Assembly (NCBI GenBank): GCA_031262295.1
Contig: JAISIA010000036.1
Coordinates: 1-64,000 of the forward strand
DNA from: Bacteroidales bacterium
Lineage (GTDB): Bacteria; Bacteroidota; Bacteroidia; Bacteroidales; P3
DNA length: 64,000 bases
Reading direction: 5' to 3'
Position 1 is the stretch's first letter, and every line of letters starts with the position of its first letter. The notes under the pieces are model-generated. The model saw only the letters and a program-made list of their open reading frames with translations, was not told the DNA's origin and did not search any database. A program made the position numbers and the translations under genes. Positions 9,518 to 19,268 of the stretch are shown here, in pieces.

Positions 9518-11116
9518 CTAACGAGAAATGATTTGAAATCCTCTATCTCCGTATTTTTTTATTATGTTTTTTAGAGCATAATTTGCCTCACCCATTGTTC
9601 TTTTTGAACTATAAGAAACATAGTATTTAGTTTTTCCTTCAACTATTCTATTAATAATATATGCATCGTAACCTAAACTTCTTGCTTTTCTTGCCAGTTG
9701 TTGAGCTTGTGAAACATCGTCAAATATGCCTCCAACAACATCAAAGCCCATTCGGGAGGCTCTTTGCATTAATATAGGAGTTGAATAGTCTATTTCAGCA
9801 CTTGGTTTAGGAGGATTATCCTTTTCTCCTGTTGGTTTTAAAGGTTTTTCTTTCTTTATTGAAGTCTTTTTATTATTAGTATTATTTTCTGTTTTTGCAA
9901 TCTTATTTTGTGAAGAAACTTCTTTTTTCTCCTCTTTCTTAATTTCTTCTTCTTTTATTGGAATTTCCTCTTGAATAATCTCATTATTTAAGGTATCCTC
10001 CATAATAATCTCTTGATTATATATAGCATTTATTTCCGAAGAAGGACTTTCAACAGGTATAACAACTACCTTAGGTGTTTTCGTTTCACATCTTGGAGTT
10101 ATATAATAGGATAGTCTATCATTTAATGGTTTTAATTGTTTTATATCCTTTGTCCAACACATATAATATCCCAAAGATAATCCTCCTTGAACTAATAATG
10201 CCAAAAGTACAATAACGAAAACAATATTCCAAATCATCCTATTGCGTTTTCTATGTTGCTTTCTTAACTTTTTCTCTTTCTTTGCTTGCTTTTTTAATAG
10301 CTTACGATATTTCTTAGAGTTCTTATGGTTGAATTTATTTAAGTCAGAAGTTTCTGCCATTTCTTCATCCTCTAATGATTCTTCATCTTCTTCTTTTGTT
10401 TGCTCATCTATTATAGGAGTTTCCTTATCTTTCTTTATGGAATTTTCCTTTTCAACAAACTCTATTTCCTTATTAGTATTTGTTTCTATATCTAATTTTT
10501 CCCTATTTTCTGTATTGTTTTCATCATTTTGTGAAACCTCTTCCTTAATTTCTATATTAATTTCTTCATTCTTTGAAGAAGTTTCATCCTTTTCATATAG
10601 GTTTATTACAATTTTTTCTTCCTCTTGCTTACTTGGAATAATTGGTTCTTCTATCTTTTCTTCTTTGGTTTTAATAGGTGTAATATAATCCCCTTGATTA
10701 AAGGTTTTAACTTGCTTAATTGTAGAAAAAGCAAAGGCATTATCTAAAAGATTTAACCCCTCCTTAGGAGTAAAGCTATACCCTTTACCTAAATTGTTCT
10801 TTGAAAGCGTCCCCAACTCTCCTATATTGCAAGATGAAGAAGACAAAATCCTATCTATTATACTTTGACAATATTCATTAACCCATCTTTTTGCAGTATC
10901 CAAAGAAATAAATTCTTCCTTAGATAAAGCCTCAATGAAGGATTCATCATTTTGAAATTCATTATAAAAAGATATTGTCTTACTTGGAGGTGTTAGTGTA
11001 TGCGTTATAGGACTTATAGAAGCAGGTTGATAATTTACTCTAAAAGTTCCAATTAAAGGAAGTTCTAAAACATCATGTTCCTTTAAATATTCCAATAAAT
11101 TCTCCGATATATTCAT
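9518..11116 (-). CDS. HU/CCDC81-type and SPOR domain membrane protein
   Basis: A 532-residue envelope protein. The N-terminal ~130 residues resemble the Bacteroidota HU-CCDC81 domain (LLEYLKEHDVLELPLIGTFRVNY). A Glu/Lys-rich linker with repeated EEK motifs follows, then one transmembrane helix (about 294-316) after a very basic stretch (KLRKQHRKRNR), so the N-terminus is cytosolic. A second acidic/basic linker leads to a SPOR domain (about 450-532) that should bind denuded peptidoglycan strands at division sites. This architecture is common in the phylum, and the exact role is unproven. Confidence 0.85.
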   Translation of the reverse strand: MNISENLLEYLKEHDVLELPLIGTFRVNYQPASISPITHTLTPPSKTISFYNEFQNDESFIEALSKEEFISLDTAKRWVNEYCQSIIDRILSSSSCNIGELGTLSKNNLGKGYSFTPKEGLNLLDNAFAFSTIKQVKTFNQGDYITPIKTKEEKIEEPIIPSKQEEEKIVINLYEKDETSSKNEEINIEIKEEVSQNDENNTENREKLDIETNTNKEIEFVEKENSIKKDKETPIIDEQTKEEDEESLEDEEMAETSDLNKFNHKNSKKYRKLLKKQAKKEKKLRKQHRKRNRMIWNIVFVIVLLALLVQGGLSLGYYMCWTKDIKQLKPLNDRLSYYITPRCETKTPKVVVIPVESPSSEINAIYNQEIIMEDTLNNEIIQEEIPIKEEEIKKEEKKEVSSQNKIAKTENNTNNKKTSIKKEKPLKPTGEKDNPPKPSAEIDYSTPILMQRASRMGFDVVGGIFDDVSQAQQLARKARSLGYDAYIINRIVEGKTKYYVSYSSKRTMGEANYALKNIIKKYGDRGFQIISR

Positions 11117-11161
11117 TTTCTTATCTTTTTATATTACAAATTCTTTTTTACGTTTATTTTC

Positions 11162-11962
11162 CTAAAAGTGTTTCATTATAAAGTCATTTACCCTTTGTAA
11201 ATCTTCATAAGTATCAACACCTATCGTTTCTTTTTCTGTTATGGACATCATTATCTTATAATTGTTTTCTATCCACCTTAATTGCTCCAAAGCCTCTATA
11301 TTTTCCAAATAACTTATAGGCAAACTAACAATTTGTTTTAAGACCTCCCTCTTATATGCATAAAGTCCAATATGCTTATAGTAAATTCCTTCACTAATAG
11401 CTTCTTCTAATGTTTTATCACGATAATAAGGCAGAGGGGAGCGTGAAAAATAAATTGCATACCCTTTCCTATTACAAACAACCTTTACCACATTAGGATT
11501 ATTTACTTGCTCAACTTCTTCTATTTTTTTCCTTAATGAACAAATCTCAACATCTTCATCCTTAAAAGGCAAAATAACTTTCTCTAAAATATCCCTATCA
11601 ATTAGTGGTTCATCTCCTTGAATATTTACAACAATATCATACTTTTCCCCATTGTTTTCCAATATTCTTATAGCCTCTTCCACCCTTTGAGTTCCATTTT
11701 TGCAATTTAAAGAAGTCATTAAAGCATAATATCCATTTTCAATTGCACAATTGTAAATATCCTTATGGTCAGTTGCAAGAACAACCTTATTGAATAATCC
11801 ACTTTTAGTTGCACCTTCTAAAACCCAAATAACCATTTCTTTTCCACAAATCTTCTCTAAGGGTTTATTGGGCAAACGTTGTGAGGCATACCTTGAAGGA
11901 ATTACTCCCAATATCCTCTTTTCATTATTTAATATATTATCTTTTTCTACCTTGTTTTCCAA
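11162..11962 (-). CDS. kdsB: 3-deoxy-manno-octulosonate cytidylyltransferase
   Basis: Activates Kdo as CMP-Kdo for lipid A-core synthesis. The 266-residue protein contains the nucleotide-binding start LGVIPSRYASQRLPNKPL, the substrate block NIQGDEPLID and SRSPLPYYRD. The IGLYAYKREVL and VDTYEDL segments near the end are typical of KdsB. The first ~16 residues before the conserved IPSRYAS block are extra, but no better start is visible. It sits 24 nt after the deoxynucleoside kinase gene. Cytosolic. Confidence 0.95.
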   Translation of the reverse strand: MENKVEKDNILNNEKRILGVIPSRYASQRLPNKPLEKICGKEMVIWVLEGATKSGLFNKVVLATDHKDIYNCAIENGYYALMTSLNCKNGTQRVEEAIRILENNGEKYDIVVNIQGDEPLIDRDILEKVILPFKDEDVEICSLRKKIEEVEQVNNPNVVKVVCNRKGYAIYFSRSPLPYYRDKTLEEAISEGIYYKHIGLYAYKREVLKQIVSLPISYLENIEALEQLRWIENNYKIMMSITEKETIGVDTYEDLQRVNDFIMKHF

Positions 11963-11986
11963 AGTTTTATCTTTAAATTGTAATGA

Positions 11987-12604
11987 CTATTTAAATAATC
12001 CATTTATTTGGGCATCTATCTTATCAACCAAAAATTCCAAGTCTTTCTTATTATTGGAAAAATCCAAGTCATCTACATTAATTATCATTATTTTTCCATC
12101 CTTATATCCCTCTGCCCAACTATTATATCTCTCATTTAAAGAGGAAATATAGTCCAAACGTATGGCACTTTCATAATTTCTACCCCTTCTTTGTATATTT
12201 CTTATAAGTGTTGTTACAGATGCCTTTAAGTATATTATTAAGTCGGGTGGAGAAATGAAAGAATTTACAAGTTCAAACAAAGATATATAGGTTTGATAAT
12301 CCTTAGTTGCCATAAGTCCCATAACATGAAGGTTGGGTGCAAATATATAAGCATCTTCATATAAGGTCCTATCCAAAATAGTAGAAGAGAATTTCTTTCT
12401 ATGCTCCAATATATTTCTAACCCTACTATTTAGAAAATAGACTTGAAGATTAAAGCTCCAACGAGCCATATCATCATAAAAATCGGTGATATATGGATTA
12501 TTATCTATTTCTTCTGAGATTTGTTTTAACTTAAATTTCTTTGAAAGAAGTTCTGTTAAAGTTGTCTTACCACTACCTATATTTCCTGCAACAGCTATGT
12601 GCAT
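11987..12604 (-). CDS. Deoxynucleoside kinase
   Basis: Phosphorylates deoxynucleosides for salvage. The 205-residue protein has the P-loop GNIGSGKTT (7-15), the DR(S/T) motif in ILDRTLYEDAYIFA and the lid-type segment IQRRGRNYE. These fit the bacterial dGK/dAK-like family related to human dCK. Substrate choice (dA, dG, dC) cannot be read from sequence. It lies in the minus-strand run between DUF4293 and kdsB with 20-25 nt gaps, so cotranscription is likely. Confidence 0.9.
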   Translation of the reverse strand: MHIAVAGNIGSGKTTLTELLSKKFKLKQISEEIDNNPYITDFYDDMARWSFNLQVYFLNSRVRNILEHRKKFSSTILDRTLYEDAYIFAPNLHVMGLMATKDYQTYISLFELVNSFISPPDLIIYLKASVTTLIRNIQRRGRNYESAIRLDYISSLNERYNSWAEGYKDGKIMIINVDDLDFSNNKKDLEFLVDKIDAQINGLFK

Positions 12605-12626
12605 ATTCTTTTTTTTATCTTTTTAT

Positions 12627-13127
12627 TTATCTTAATCTATCAGATGATTTAACCAATCTTTCGTCCTTTTTTATAGCTCTTTGCGCTAACATAAAAAGTC
12701 CCAACTGCAATAGAGGAAGCAATAAGGAAATCTTATTATATGAAACTACTGGTTGGGAATATAGTTGTGCTATTTGTTTTTCTAAGCCATCAATTTTAAC
12801 AAATATTGCAACGGCTATATATATTGCCAAAAGCAAGACTCCTGCTGAAACAATTTTGATTTGCAATGGACGATTCTTGTATAGGAATATGGAAACTAAG
12901 GCAATAAGAATTATACCGCCTTGAAGAAAAACTAAACTCCAAGCATTAGAAACTTGAACAAATTGAGTTGCATCGTCAATTGTTTGTTGTGGTTTTAATA
13001 ATCCATATTGTTGAACGGTAGTTTCCGACTTAAATTCAAATGAAAATGTTGCAAGAGGGAAGAAAAAGGAGGCAACAGAAACTATTATTATGAAAACCAA
13101 CCATAAGGTTTGAACACGTTGTATCAT
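12627..13127 (-). CDS. DUF4293 family four-helix membrane protein
   Basis: A 166-residue integral membrane protein of unknown function restricted to Bacteroidota. It begins MIQRVQTLWLVFIIIVSVASFF, the hallmark N-terminus of DUF4293, and has hydrophobic segments at about 7-27, 62-84, 91-114 and 138-155. A periplasmic loop follows the first helix (FSFEFKSETTVQQYGLLKPQQ). It is the first gene of the minus-strand run that continues into the deoxynucleoside kinase and kdsB. Confidence 0.85.
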   Translation of the reverse strand: MIQRVQTLWLVFIIIVSVASFFFPLATFSFEFKSETTVQQYGLLKPQQTIDDATQFVQVSNAWSLVFLQGGIILIALVSIFLYKNRPLQIKIVSAGVLLLAIYIAVAIFVKIDGLEKQIAQLYSQPVVSYNKISLLLPLLQLGLFMLAQRAIKKDERLVKSSDRLR

Positions 13128-13261
13128 ATTTTTGTATATTAATTTATAATTATATCAATTTACCTATATTTTTTAATTGAAAAAAGACTTAAATAAAAGA
13201 CTTTTTTCCTTTCTTTACAAAGGGCAAAGTTAAAACAATTATCTTAAAAAAATAAATCTTT

Positions 13262-13489
13262 GTTTTAATTTTTCTCAAACGAAGAAATAATTTTCTAAAT
13301 CTTCGTTTTAATTTTATAAAACGAAGAAATAATTTTTTAAAACGCTGTTTTAATCTTGTTGAAATATAGAAATATAAGAAGGCTACCCTAAGTTCCGACC
13401 CGCAACGGGCATTTATTCATTATCAGATTAATAATTTATAAGAAGATACCCCTAAGTTCCGTTAGGAAAAGTAAAGGTCGGTTGCCGAC
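13262..13489. repeat. Composite intergenic repeat with CCCG-CAA-CGGG and GTCGG-TTG-CCGAC hairpins
   Basis: The 5' part has tandem AAACGAAGAAATAATTTT-type modules in both orientations, ending in AAAACGCTGTTTT (about 13264-13352). The linker gaaatatagaaatataagaa follows, then CCCGCAACGGG (13399-13409), a second linker, TTCCGTTAGGA (13457-13467) and GTCGGTTGCCGAC (13477-13489). The last C of the final hairpin is also the first base of the rfbH stop triplet on the opposite strand. DNA between 13128 and 13261 is AT-rich with no further signal. Confidence 0.75.
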
Positions 13490-14796
13490 TATTTTAGATT
13501 GTTGAAGAAATTATCAAAAACTGAGAATATATAAGAAAGTTTTTCATCATCAATTCCGGGATATACTCCAATGAATATTGTATTATTCATTATATAGTCT
13601 GTGTTTTTCAACTCTCCAAACACTCTATAATTAATATCATTATTGATAAAGGCAGGTTGTTTTGTTATGTTACCTGCAAATAATTGACGAGTTAGTATTT
13701 TTTTCTCTTCCAAATATTTTGCTAAATCCTTCCTATTAAACCTCTTGTTCTCTCTTACAGAGAAAGGAAAACCAAACCATGAAGGATCAGATTTCTCTGT
13801 TGCCTTAGGTAATATTATATATTCTTCATATTGTTTTAGATTGGCAAAAATTTTAGAAAAATTCTCTTTTCTTTTTTCTATAAATGAAGGTAGTTTTTTT
13901 AGTTGAGCAACTCCAATTGCTGCTTGCATATCGGTTAATTTTAGGTTATAACCTATGTGAGAATAGACATACTTGTGGTCATAGCCCAAAGGGAGATTGC
14001 CATATTGGGCATCAAAACGATGATTACAACTATTATCCTTTCCCGGATTACAATAGCAATCCCTACCCCAATCTCTTAGGGAAATAATTATTTTTCTTAG
14101 CAAACCATTTTGAGTAAGGACTCCCCCACCTTCACCCATTGTTATATGATGTGCAGGATAGAAGCTCGTTGTTGCAATATCGGAAAAAGTACCTACCATT
14201 TTCCCGTCATATTTTGAACCAACAGCATCGCAACAATCCTCAATTAAGAAAAGGTTATGTTTTTTTGCAAAGGAGGAAATGTAGTCTAAGTTGAATGGAT
14301 TACCTAAGGTGTGAGCAAGAATTATAGCTTTTGTTTTTTCAGATATTGCATTTTCTAAGGAAGAAACATCAATATTTAGGGTCTCTAACTCTACATCTAC
14401 AAACAGAGGTGTTAATCCATTTTGAATAATTGGGTTTATTGTTGTTGGGAATCCTGCTGCAACGGTTAGTACTTCATCACCTTTTTTTAGTTTTTTTTCG
14501 CCCATTAGTGGTGAGGTCAAAGCTGATATTGCTAAAAGGTTGGCAGAAGAGCCTGAATTTACCAACATACAATATTTTTGTTGCATAATTTCTGCAAATT
14601 CTCTTTCAAACCTATCGGCATATCTTCCACTTGTTAGCCAGAAATCCAATGAGGCATCAACCAAAGAGATTAATTCTTCTTCATCAAATACTCTTGCGGC
14701 AAATGGAATTAAGGTTTTTCCTGCTTCAAATTTTGAGTTAGTAAAATTAGTTTTGTAGTATTCTTCAATTAGTTTTAACACTTCTGTTCTATCCAT
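13489..14796 (-). CDS. rfbH: RfbH-like CDP-4-keto-6-deoxyglucose-3-dehydrase (PMP/[2Fe-2S])
   Basis: Resembles E1/RfbH, which removes the C3 hydroxyl of CDP-4-keto-6-deoxyglucose on the way to 3,6-dideoxyhexoses. It has the DegT/DnrJ fold but with His in place of the PLP lysine (SFYPAHHITMGEGGG; H216 aligns with E1 H220). C189, C247, C249 and C257 match the four iron-sulfur ligands of Yersinia E1 (193, 251, 253, 261) with a constant offset of 4. The usual partners (E3 reductase, rfbF, rfbG) are absent from the window. It lies 18 nt downstream of the T9SS protein gene. Confidence 0.88.
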   Translation of the reverse strand: MDRTEVLKLIEEYYKTNFTNSKFEAGKTLIPFAARVFDEEELISLVDASLDFWLTSGRYADRFEREFAEIMQQKYCMLVNSGSSANLLAISALTSPLMGEKKLKKGDEVLTVAAGFPTTINPIIQNGLTPLFVDVELETLNIDVSSLENAISEKTKAIILAHTLGNPFNLDYISSFAKKHNLFLIEDCCDAVGSKYDGKMVGTFSDIATTSFYPAHHITMGEGGGVLTQNGLLRKIIISLRDWGRDCYCNPGKDNSCNHRFDAQYGNLPLGYDHKYVYSHIGYNLKLTDMQAAIGVAQLKKLPSFIEKRKENFSKIFANLKQYEEYIILPKATEKSDPSWFGFPFSVRENKRFNRKDLAKYLEEKKILTRQLFAGNITKQPAFINNDINYRVFGELKNTDYIMNNTIFIGVYPGIDDEKLSYIFSVFDNFFNNLK

Positions 14797-14814
14797 AGCA
14801 AGAATTTTCTTCTT

Positions 14815-17691
14815 TTATTTAATCACTTCAATCACTCCATTAAATTCCACATTCCTTGTTATGCCTCGTCCAACAAATTTGAAGAAATATGTTCCCGCAG
14901 GAGTGTTTGTCTTTGCTGGATCCCAAGCCTCTTCATCTGAACGAATATCTTGACGGAAGTAAATCCTCTTTCCGTTACGATTATATATTGTAAGTTCGTT
15001 ATCAGGATATGCTTGACCTTCTACCAAATTTTTTAATATAAATACATCATTTATTCCATCTCCATTAGGAGTAACAACTGTTGGAGCAATTAATCTATCG
15101 TTTATTATGGATATTATTTTTGATATTGTATCATGACATTCGTATTTATTACCACTTGGAGCTATATTTACGCTATAAGCATCCAATGTTACATTATAAT
15201 CTCCTGCAACATTATATCCCGGAACAGGCATCCAGCGATAAGAAGGTTCAAATCCGAATACATTTTCTCTCAAATCATTCATTTTTGTTCCTTGAATTTT
15301 CCAATGATATTGATTAATTGGATCATTAGGCGTTGTTAGGTTTATAAAATTCACCACAGGATTTCCAACAGAAGGATTTATAGGTTGCCATCCAAAGTCA
15401 GCTGTTGGGCTTTTATATACGTGTATAAAGTTGGTTTGAATAATTGAATCTACGCATCCAAATTCAGAAGTAACTTTTAGTTTAAGGTCGTATGTTCCAT
15501 AAGGGAAAGAAAAAGAAGGTTCCACTTCATTAGATTTAAATTGTCCAACCGTCCATTCAGTAATGTCGGCATTAGTTGAACGACTCATTAGTTGAAATTC
15601 CAAAGGCTCACATCCTTCAAGATGAGGCTGACTCATATTAAAGGCAGCCAAAGCAGCAGGATGTACAATAAGGTCTATACTATCTGTACCATAGCAAGCA
15701 AGTCTATTATTTTTATTTACTACTTGTGCAACGTAGGTTAGCCTTGAATCGGAATTTTCTGATGACATAGCCATAATTGTTTGTGTTGTTTCACCTCCCG
15801 GCTCCCAAATATATTCTGATGCATCTGGATTACCAGCATCCAAACGAGTACCAAAACCTTCACATACGGCTATATCATCTCCTAAATCCACAACAGGAGT
15901 TTTTACAACATTTAATGATGTTGCAGTATCCCAAACACAACCCCATTCATCAATAAGTCTAATTGGATAACGGAAATTTCCACTTGTATCAATAGGAGGA
16001 TTTATATCTATTTCGGTATTTGACCGATTTGTAGCAAAAGGTCCATCTAAATACATCTCTTTCATACCAACTTGATATTCCCAATCTGTGGCACCTGCAG
16101 TTTGAAGTTCCAAATCCCACCAAAATACCCAACCATTATCTATGCCATAATTATCAGTTAATTTTAAAATCCATTGACCATTTAAAGGACAACCAACTAA
16201 TGGTTGAAACCCATTAAGATCTATTTGATCATAACTTCCCTGAGGAGCATTTTGTAAAGGAGTTTGATAATAACCTATTGTATCTGTTGTATTAGTAGAA
16301 TCAGCTATACCTGAATGTACAAAAGCAGTATTTCCTAAAATTCCTCTTGCACCATTTAAATATTGATTAGAAAAACAATATGTCCACCCCACTCCTGGTG
16401 CATTTTGAGGATTATTAGGATCACATCCTTGATCAGTATCAATAGGAACTCCCAAAAAAACTCCTCCTCCTGATTGATATTTTAATGTCACTCCTTGTCC
16501 ATTGGGACATATTAATTCAAACACAAGGTCTCCAATATAAGAATGTTCTAAATTCATACATATACTTACAAATTCATCCAAACTTTGAAGAACAGCCCCT
16601 GTTGGAAATTTATCAAAAGTTACAGGCACTTCAAAGTAACCAGGAGGACAATCATCCCCATCAGGAATAAAGACTATTGAATCTGTTCTTTGTTTTTCTC
16701 CTATATCGGGATGAATAGAATCTAATTTTATTGAATTATTAGGACCATAACCAACAGTGTAAAGAAAACTTTCTCCTGAACACATATCTGGAATCACATC
16801 CACAAACTTAACAGGATTTTGAGCAGGTCTTACACGTGCTCCAAGAACATTCTTGCTAAAGCATCCTCCATTATTAGTATCATAAACAGTAATTCCTAAA
16901 TCATAACCACGCATACTTGTCCATTTATATGTAGTTGTGGTATTAAAATAAACAGTATCCAAAGAATTTTCTCCATCAAAAAAGTTCCAATAAAATATAC
17001 ATGCTGAATCAGATTGATGATAATTTATATCATTTTCAGGAAATGAAGTCTTAGCAACCAATTCTACAGAATCTCCAAAGCATATATCAATAGCTTGATA
17101 TTTAACAATAGAATAATTTATACTATCTGCTGCCCACAAAGTATCTATACAATCCTTTACAGGGAACTGAACCTTTGATCCATCAGGCATAAATTTATAG
17201 AAAAAAGTATCTAATCTACTCATAGGTGTTTGACAATAAGGAACACAACTTATTTGTGCTGCAAAACCTTGTGCACTATTATTTGATGTTAATTGAACAG
17301 TTATACATCCAGAAGTATCATTTGTAAATGCAGTGACTGTTTCACCCAATAAATATGTATCATTAAAATAAGGAATATTAGCATTTGTTACAAAAAATTG
17401 AGCAGTTGTATCCTTACCTGAATATAACTTTACTTTATCAGAAGCATCAATATTAAATGCATTAAAAGTTAATGATATTCTTGAATTGGGTTGAGAAGGG
17501 CATATCGTTCTCCAAAGATTAGTTCCAGAAGTATAATTTCCTGTTGGACCTCCATCATCATAAATAAAGCCATCACAACTATAAATCGTTGTTCCATTTT
17601 GTGATTCTGACAATAAAAAACTTTGAGCATTTATGCACAAAGGAAGTAATGTCAATATGGTTAGTAAGGATAAAATTATTGTTTTTTTCAT
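14815..17691 (-). CDS. Secreted multidomain protein with type-B T9SS sorting tail
   Basis: Cell-surface or secreted protein of about 958 residues. I take the ATG at 17691, which gives a clean signal peptide (MKKTIILSLLTILTLLPLCINA), rather than the upstream GTG at 17718. After it come a CUB-like segment (YDDGGPTGNYTSGTNLWRT...), PKD-like segments, and a proprotein-convertase P/Homo-B-type domain (LEHSYIGDLVFELICPNGQG... NGQWILKLTDNYGIDNGWVFWWDLEL). The last ~85 residues (VTPNGDGINDVF ... AGTYFFKF ... NGVIEVIK) are the gliding-type sorting domain used by the type IX secretion system. The ligand or target is unknown. Confidence 0.85.
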   Translation of the reverse strand: MKKTIILSLLTILTLLPLCINAQSFLLSESQNGTTIYSCDGFIYDDGGPTGNYTSGTNLWRTICPSQPNSRISLTFNAFNIDASDKVKLYSGKDTTAQFFVTNANIPYFNDTYLLGETVTAFTNDTSGCITVQLTSNNSAQGFAAQISCVPYCQTPMSRLDTFFYKFMPDGSKVQFPVKDCIDTLWAADSINYSIVKYQAIDICFGDSVELVAKTSFPENDINYHQSDSACIFYWNFFDGENSLDTVYFNTTTTYKWTSMRGYDLGITVYDTNNGGCFSKNVLGARVRPAQNPVKFVDVIPDMCSGESFLYTVGYGPNNSIKLDSIHPDIGEKQRTDSIVFIPDGDDCPPGYFEVPVTFDKFPTGAVLQSLDEFVSICMNLEHSYIGDLVFELICPNGQGVTLKYQSGGGVFLGVPIDTDQGCDPNNPQNAPGVGWTYCFSNQYLNGARGILGNTAFVHSGIADSTNTTDTIGYYQTPLQNAPQGSYDQIDLNGFQPLVGCPLNGQWILKLTDNYGIDNGWVFWWDLELQTAGATDWEYQVGMKEMYLDGPFATNRSNTEIDINPPIDTSGNFRYPIRLIDEWGCVWDTATSLNVVKTPVVDLGDDIAVCEGFGTRLDAGNPDASEYIWEPGGETTQTIMAMSSENSDSRLTYVAQVVNKNNRLACYGTDSIDLIVHPAALAAFNMSQPHLEGCEPLEFQLMSRSTNADITEWTVGQFKSNEVEPSFSFPYGTYDLKLKVTSEFGCVDSIIQTNFIHVYKSPTADFGWQPINPSVGNPVVNFINLTTPNDPINQYHWKIQGTKMNDLRENVFGFEPSYRWMPVPGYNVAGDYNVTLDAYSVNIAPSGNKYECHDTISKIISIINDRLIAPTVVTPNGDGINDVFILKNLVEGQAYPDNELTIYNRNGKRIYFRQDIRSDEEAWDPAKTNTPAGTYFFKFVGRGITRNVEFNGVIEVIK

Positions 17692-17851
17692 AAAAAAATT
17701 ATTTTTTTTCAATTGCACAAATTTATAACATATTTTTCAAATAAAGATAAAACATATCTCATTTTATTTGTATGCTTATCATAGAATACCATAAAAAAAT
17801 TAAAATAGTAAGTCAAATTGTAAGAAAAATGGGGAAAAAAGAAAAAAAAAT

Positions 17852-17859
17852 TAACTTTG
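17852..17859 (+). promoter_or_regulatory. Candidate hisS -7 box
   Basis: TAACTTTG fits TAnnTTTG and lies 28 nt before the hisS ATG. A -33 TTTG at the usual spacing is not seen. Confidence 0.5.
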
Positions 17860-17887
17860 CATTCTAATATTTTTATACAAAACAACT

Positions 17888-19246
17888 ATGAATTTTAATG
17901 TAGTTAAGGGAACAAGAGACTTTCTTCCCCAAGAAATGAACAAAAGAAATTACATTTTTAACACCATAAAAGAAGTTTTTCTTCTTCATGGTTTCTCTCA
18001 AATTGAAACTCCTGCCATGGAAAATCTTTCAACTCTTATGGGAAAATACGGAGAGGAAGGCGATAAACTATTATATAAGATATTAAATAGCGGAAATTTC
18101 TTAGAAAAGGTTGAAAATCTTAATGAGGAATTGGACTATAAAAAACTTACTCCAAAGATTTGTCAAAAAGGATTAAGATATGACCTTACCGTTCCCTTTG
18201 CTCGCTTTGTTGTAAATCATCAAAACGATATTTCTTTCCCATTTAAACGCTATCAGATACAACCTGTTTGGAGAGCAGATCGTCCTCAAAAAGGTAGATA
18301 TAGAGAATTTTATCAATGCGATTGCGACATTATAGGCAGCAATTCCCTATTAAATGAAGTGGAAATTATAGAAATATTGGATGAAGTTTTCAATAGGCTT
18401 TCCTTAAATGTAGAGATAAAGATAAGTAATAGGAAGATTCTTTCTGCAATTGCCCAACTAATTAATAGGGAAGATAAATTAATTGAGATAACAACCTCAA
18501 TTGATAAGATGGATAAAATAGGTTATGATAAGGTTGTTGAAGATTTAATCACTAATGGTTTAACTCTGGATGAAGTAAATAAGATTACCCCTATATTAAA
18601 ATTGGAAGGTGACATATCTTTTAAATTAGATAAACTAAAAGAAATATTTTCTGCTTTACCCATTGGATTAAAAGGTATAGAGGAAATGTACTTTATTATG
18701 AACAATATTAAAAACTTAAATATAAAATCCGAAATAAATCTTGACCTAACCTTAGCTCGTGGATTAAACTATTATACTGGGACAATTATAGAGGTAAAAG
18801 TGAAAGATATGCCTTTGGGTTCAATTGCAGGAGGAGGAAGATATGATAATCTAACTAAGATATTTGGATTGGATAATCTTAGTGGCGTTGGAGTAAGTTT
18901 TGGAGCAGATCGTATATACGATGCCTTAGAGCAATTGAGTCTTTTTGATGAAAATATAGAAAAAACTTCCACAATAATGTTTGTTAATTTTGGAGAAAAG
19001 GAAGCAAAGATATGCAATATTTATGCTCAAGAATTAAGAAACGAAGGCATAAAAACAGAGCTTTATCCCGATAATGTAAAGATTCAAAAGCAGATGAAAT
19101 ATGCCAATGACAAAAAAATACCTTTTGTTGGATTAGTTGGAGAAAAGGAAATGGCAGAAAATAAAATCCAATTAAAAGATATGATTAGCGGCAAACAAGA
19201 AACACTATCACTAATTGAAGTGAAAAAGATTATAGAAGGCAAATAA
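17888..19246 (+). CDS. hisS: Histidyl-tRNA synthetase
   Basis: Class II aminoacyl-tRNA synthetase charging tRNA-His. The 452-residue protein has motif 1 near the N-terminus ([15 protein letters not shown]), motif 2 ([24 protein letters not shown]), the histidine-specific block [16 protein letters not shown] and motif 3 (GGRYDNL ... [11 protein letters not shown]). The last ~90 residues form the anticodon-binding domain. Monocistronic, divergent from the T9SS gene and convergent with the res gene. Confidence 0.97.
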   Translation: MNFNVVKGTRDFLPQEMNKRNYIFNTIKEVFLLHGFSQIETPAMENLSTLMGKYGEEGDKLLYKILNSGNFLEKVENLNEELDYKKLTPKICQKGLRYDLTVPFARFVVNHQNDISFPFKRYQIQPVWRADRPQKGRYREFYQCDCDIIGSNSLLNEVEIIEILDEVFNRLSLNVEIKISNRKILSAIAQLINREDKLIEITTSIDKMDKIGYDKVVEDLITNGLTLDEVNKITPILKLEGDISFKLDKLKEIFSALPIGLKGIEEMYFIMNNIKNLNIKSEINLDLTLARGLNYYTGTIIEVKVKDMPLGSIAGGGRYDNLTKIFGLDNLSGVGVSFGADRIYDALEQLSLFDENIEKTSTIMFVNFGEKEAKICNIYAQELRNEGIKTELYPDNVKIQKQMKYANDKKIPFVGLVGEKEMAENKIQLKDMISGKQETLSLIEVKKIIEGK

Positions 19247-19268
19247 AGATATAAGAAAATTATGAAAA

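Noticed and set aside
10242-10688. 148-codon plus-strand ORF inside the HU/SPOR gene
   Set aside because: It is Ser/Phe-rich, the antisense shadow of the Glu/Lys-rich linker; the SPOR reading frame is clearly the real one.
17692-17718. Upstream GTG start for the T9SS type-B protein
   Set aside because: It would place nine polar residues ahead of a complete signal peptide that starts at the ATG at 17691.
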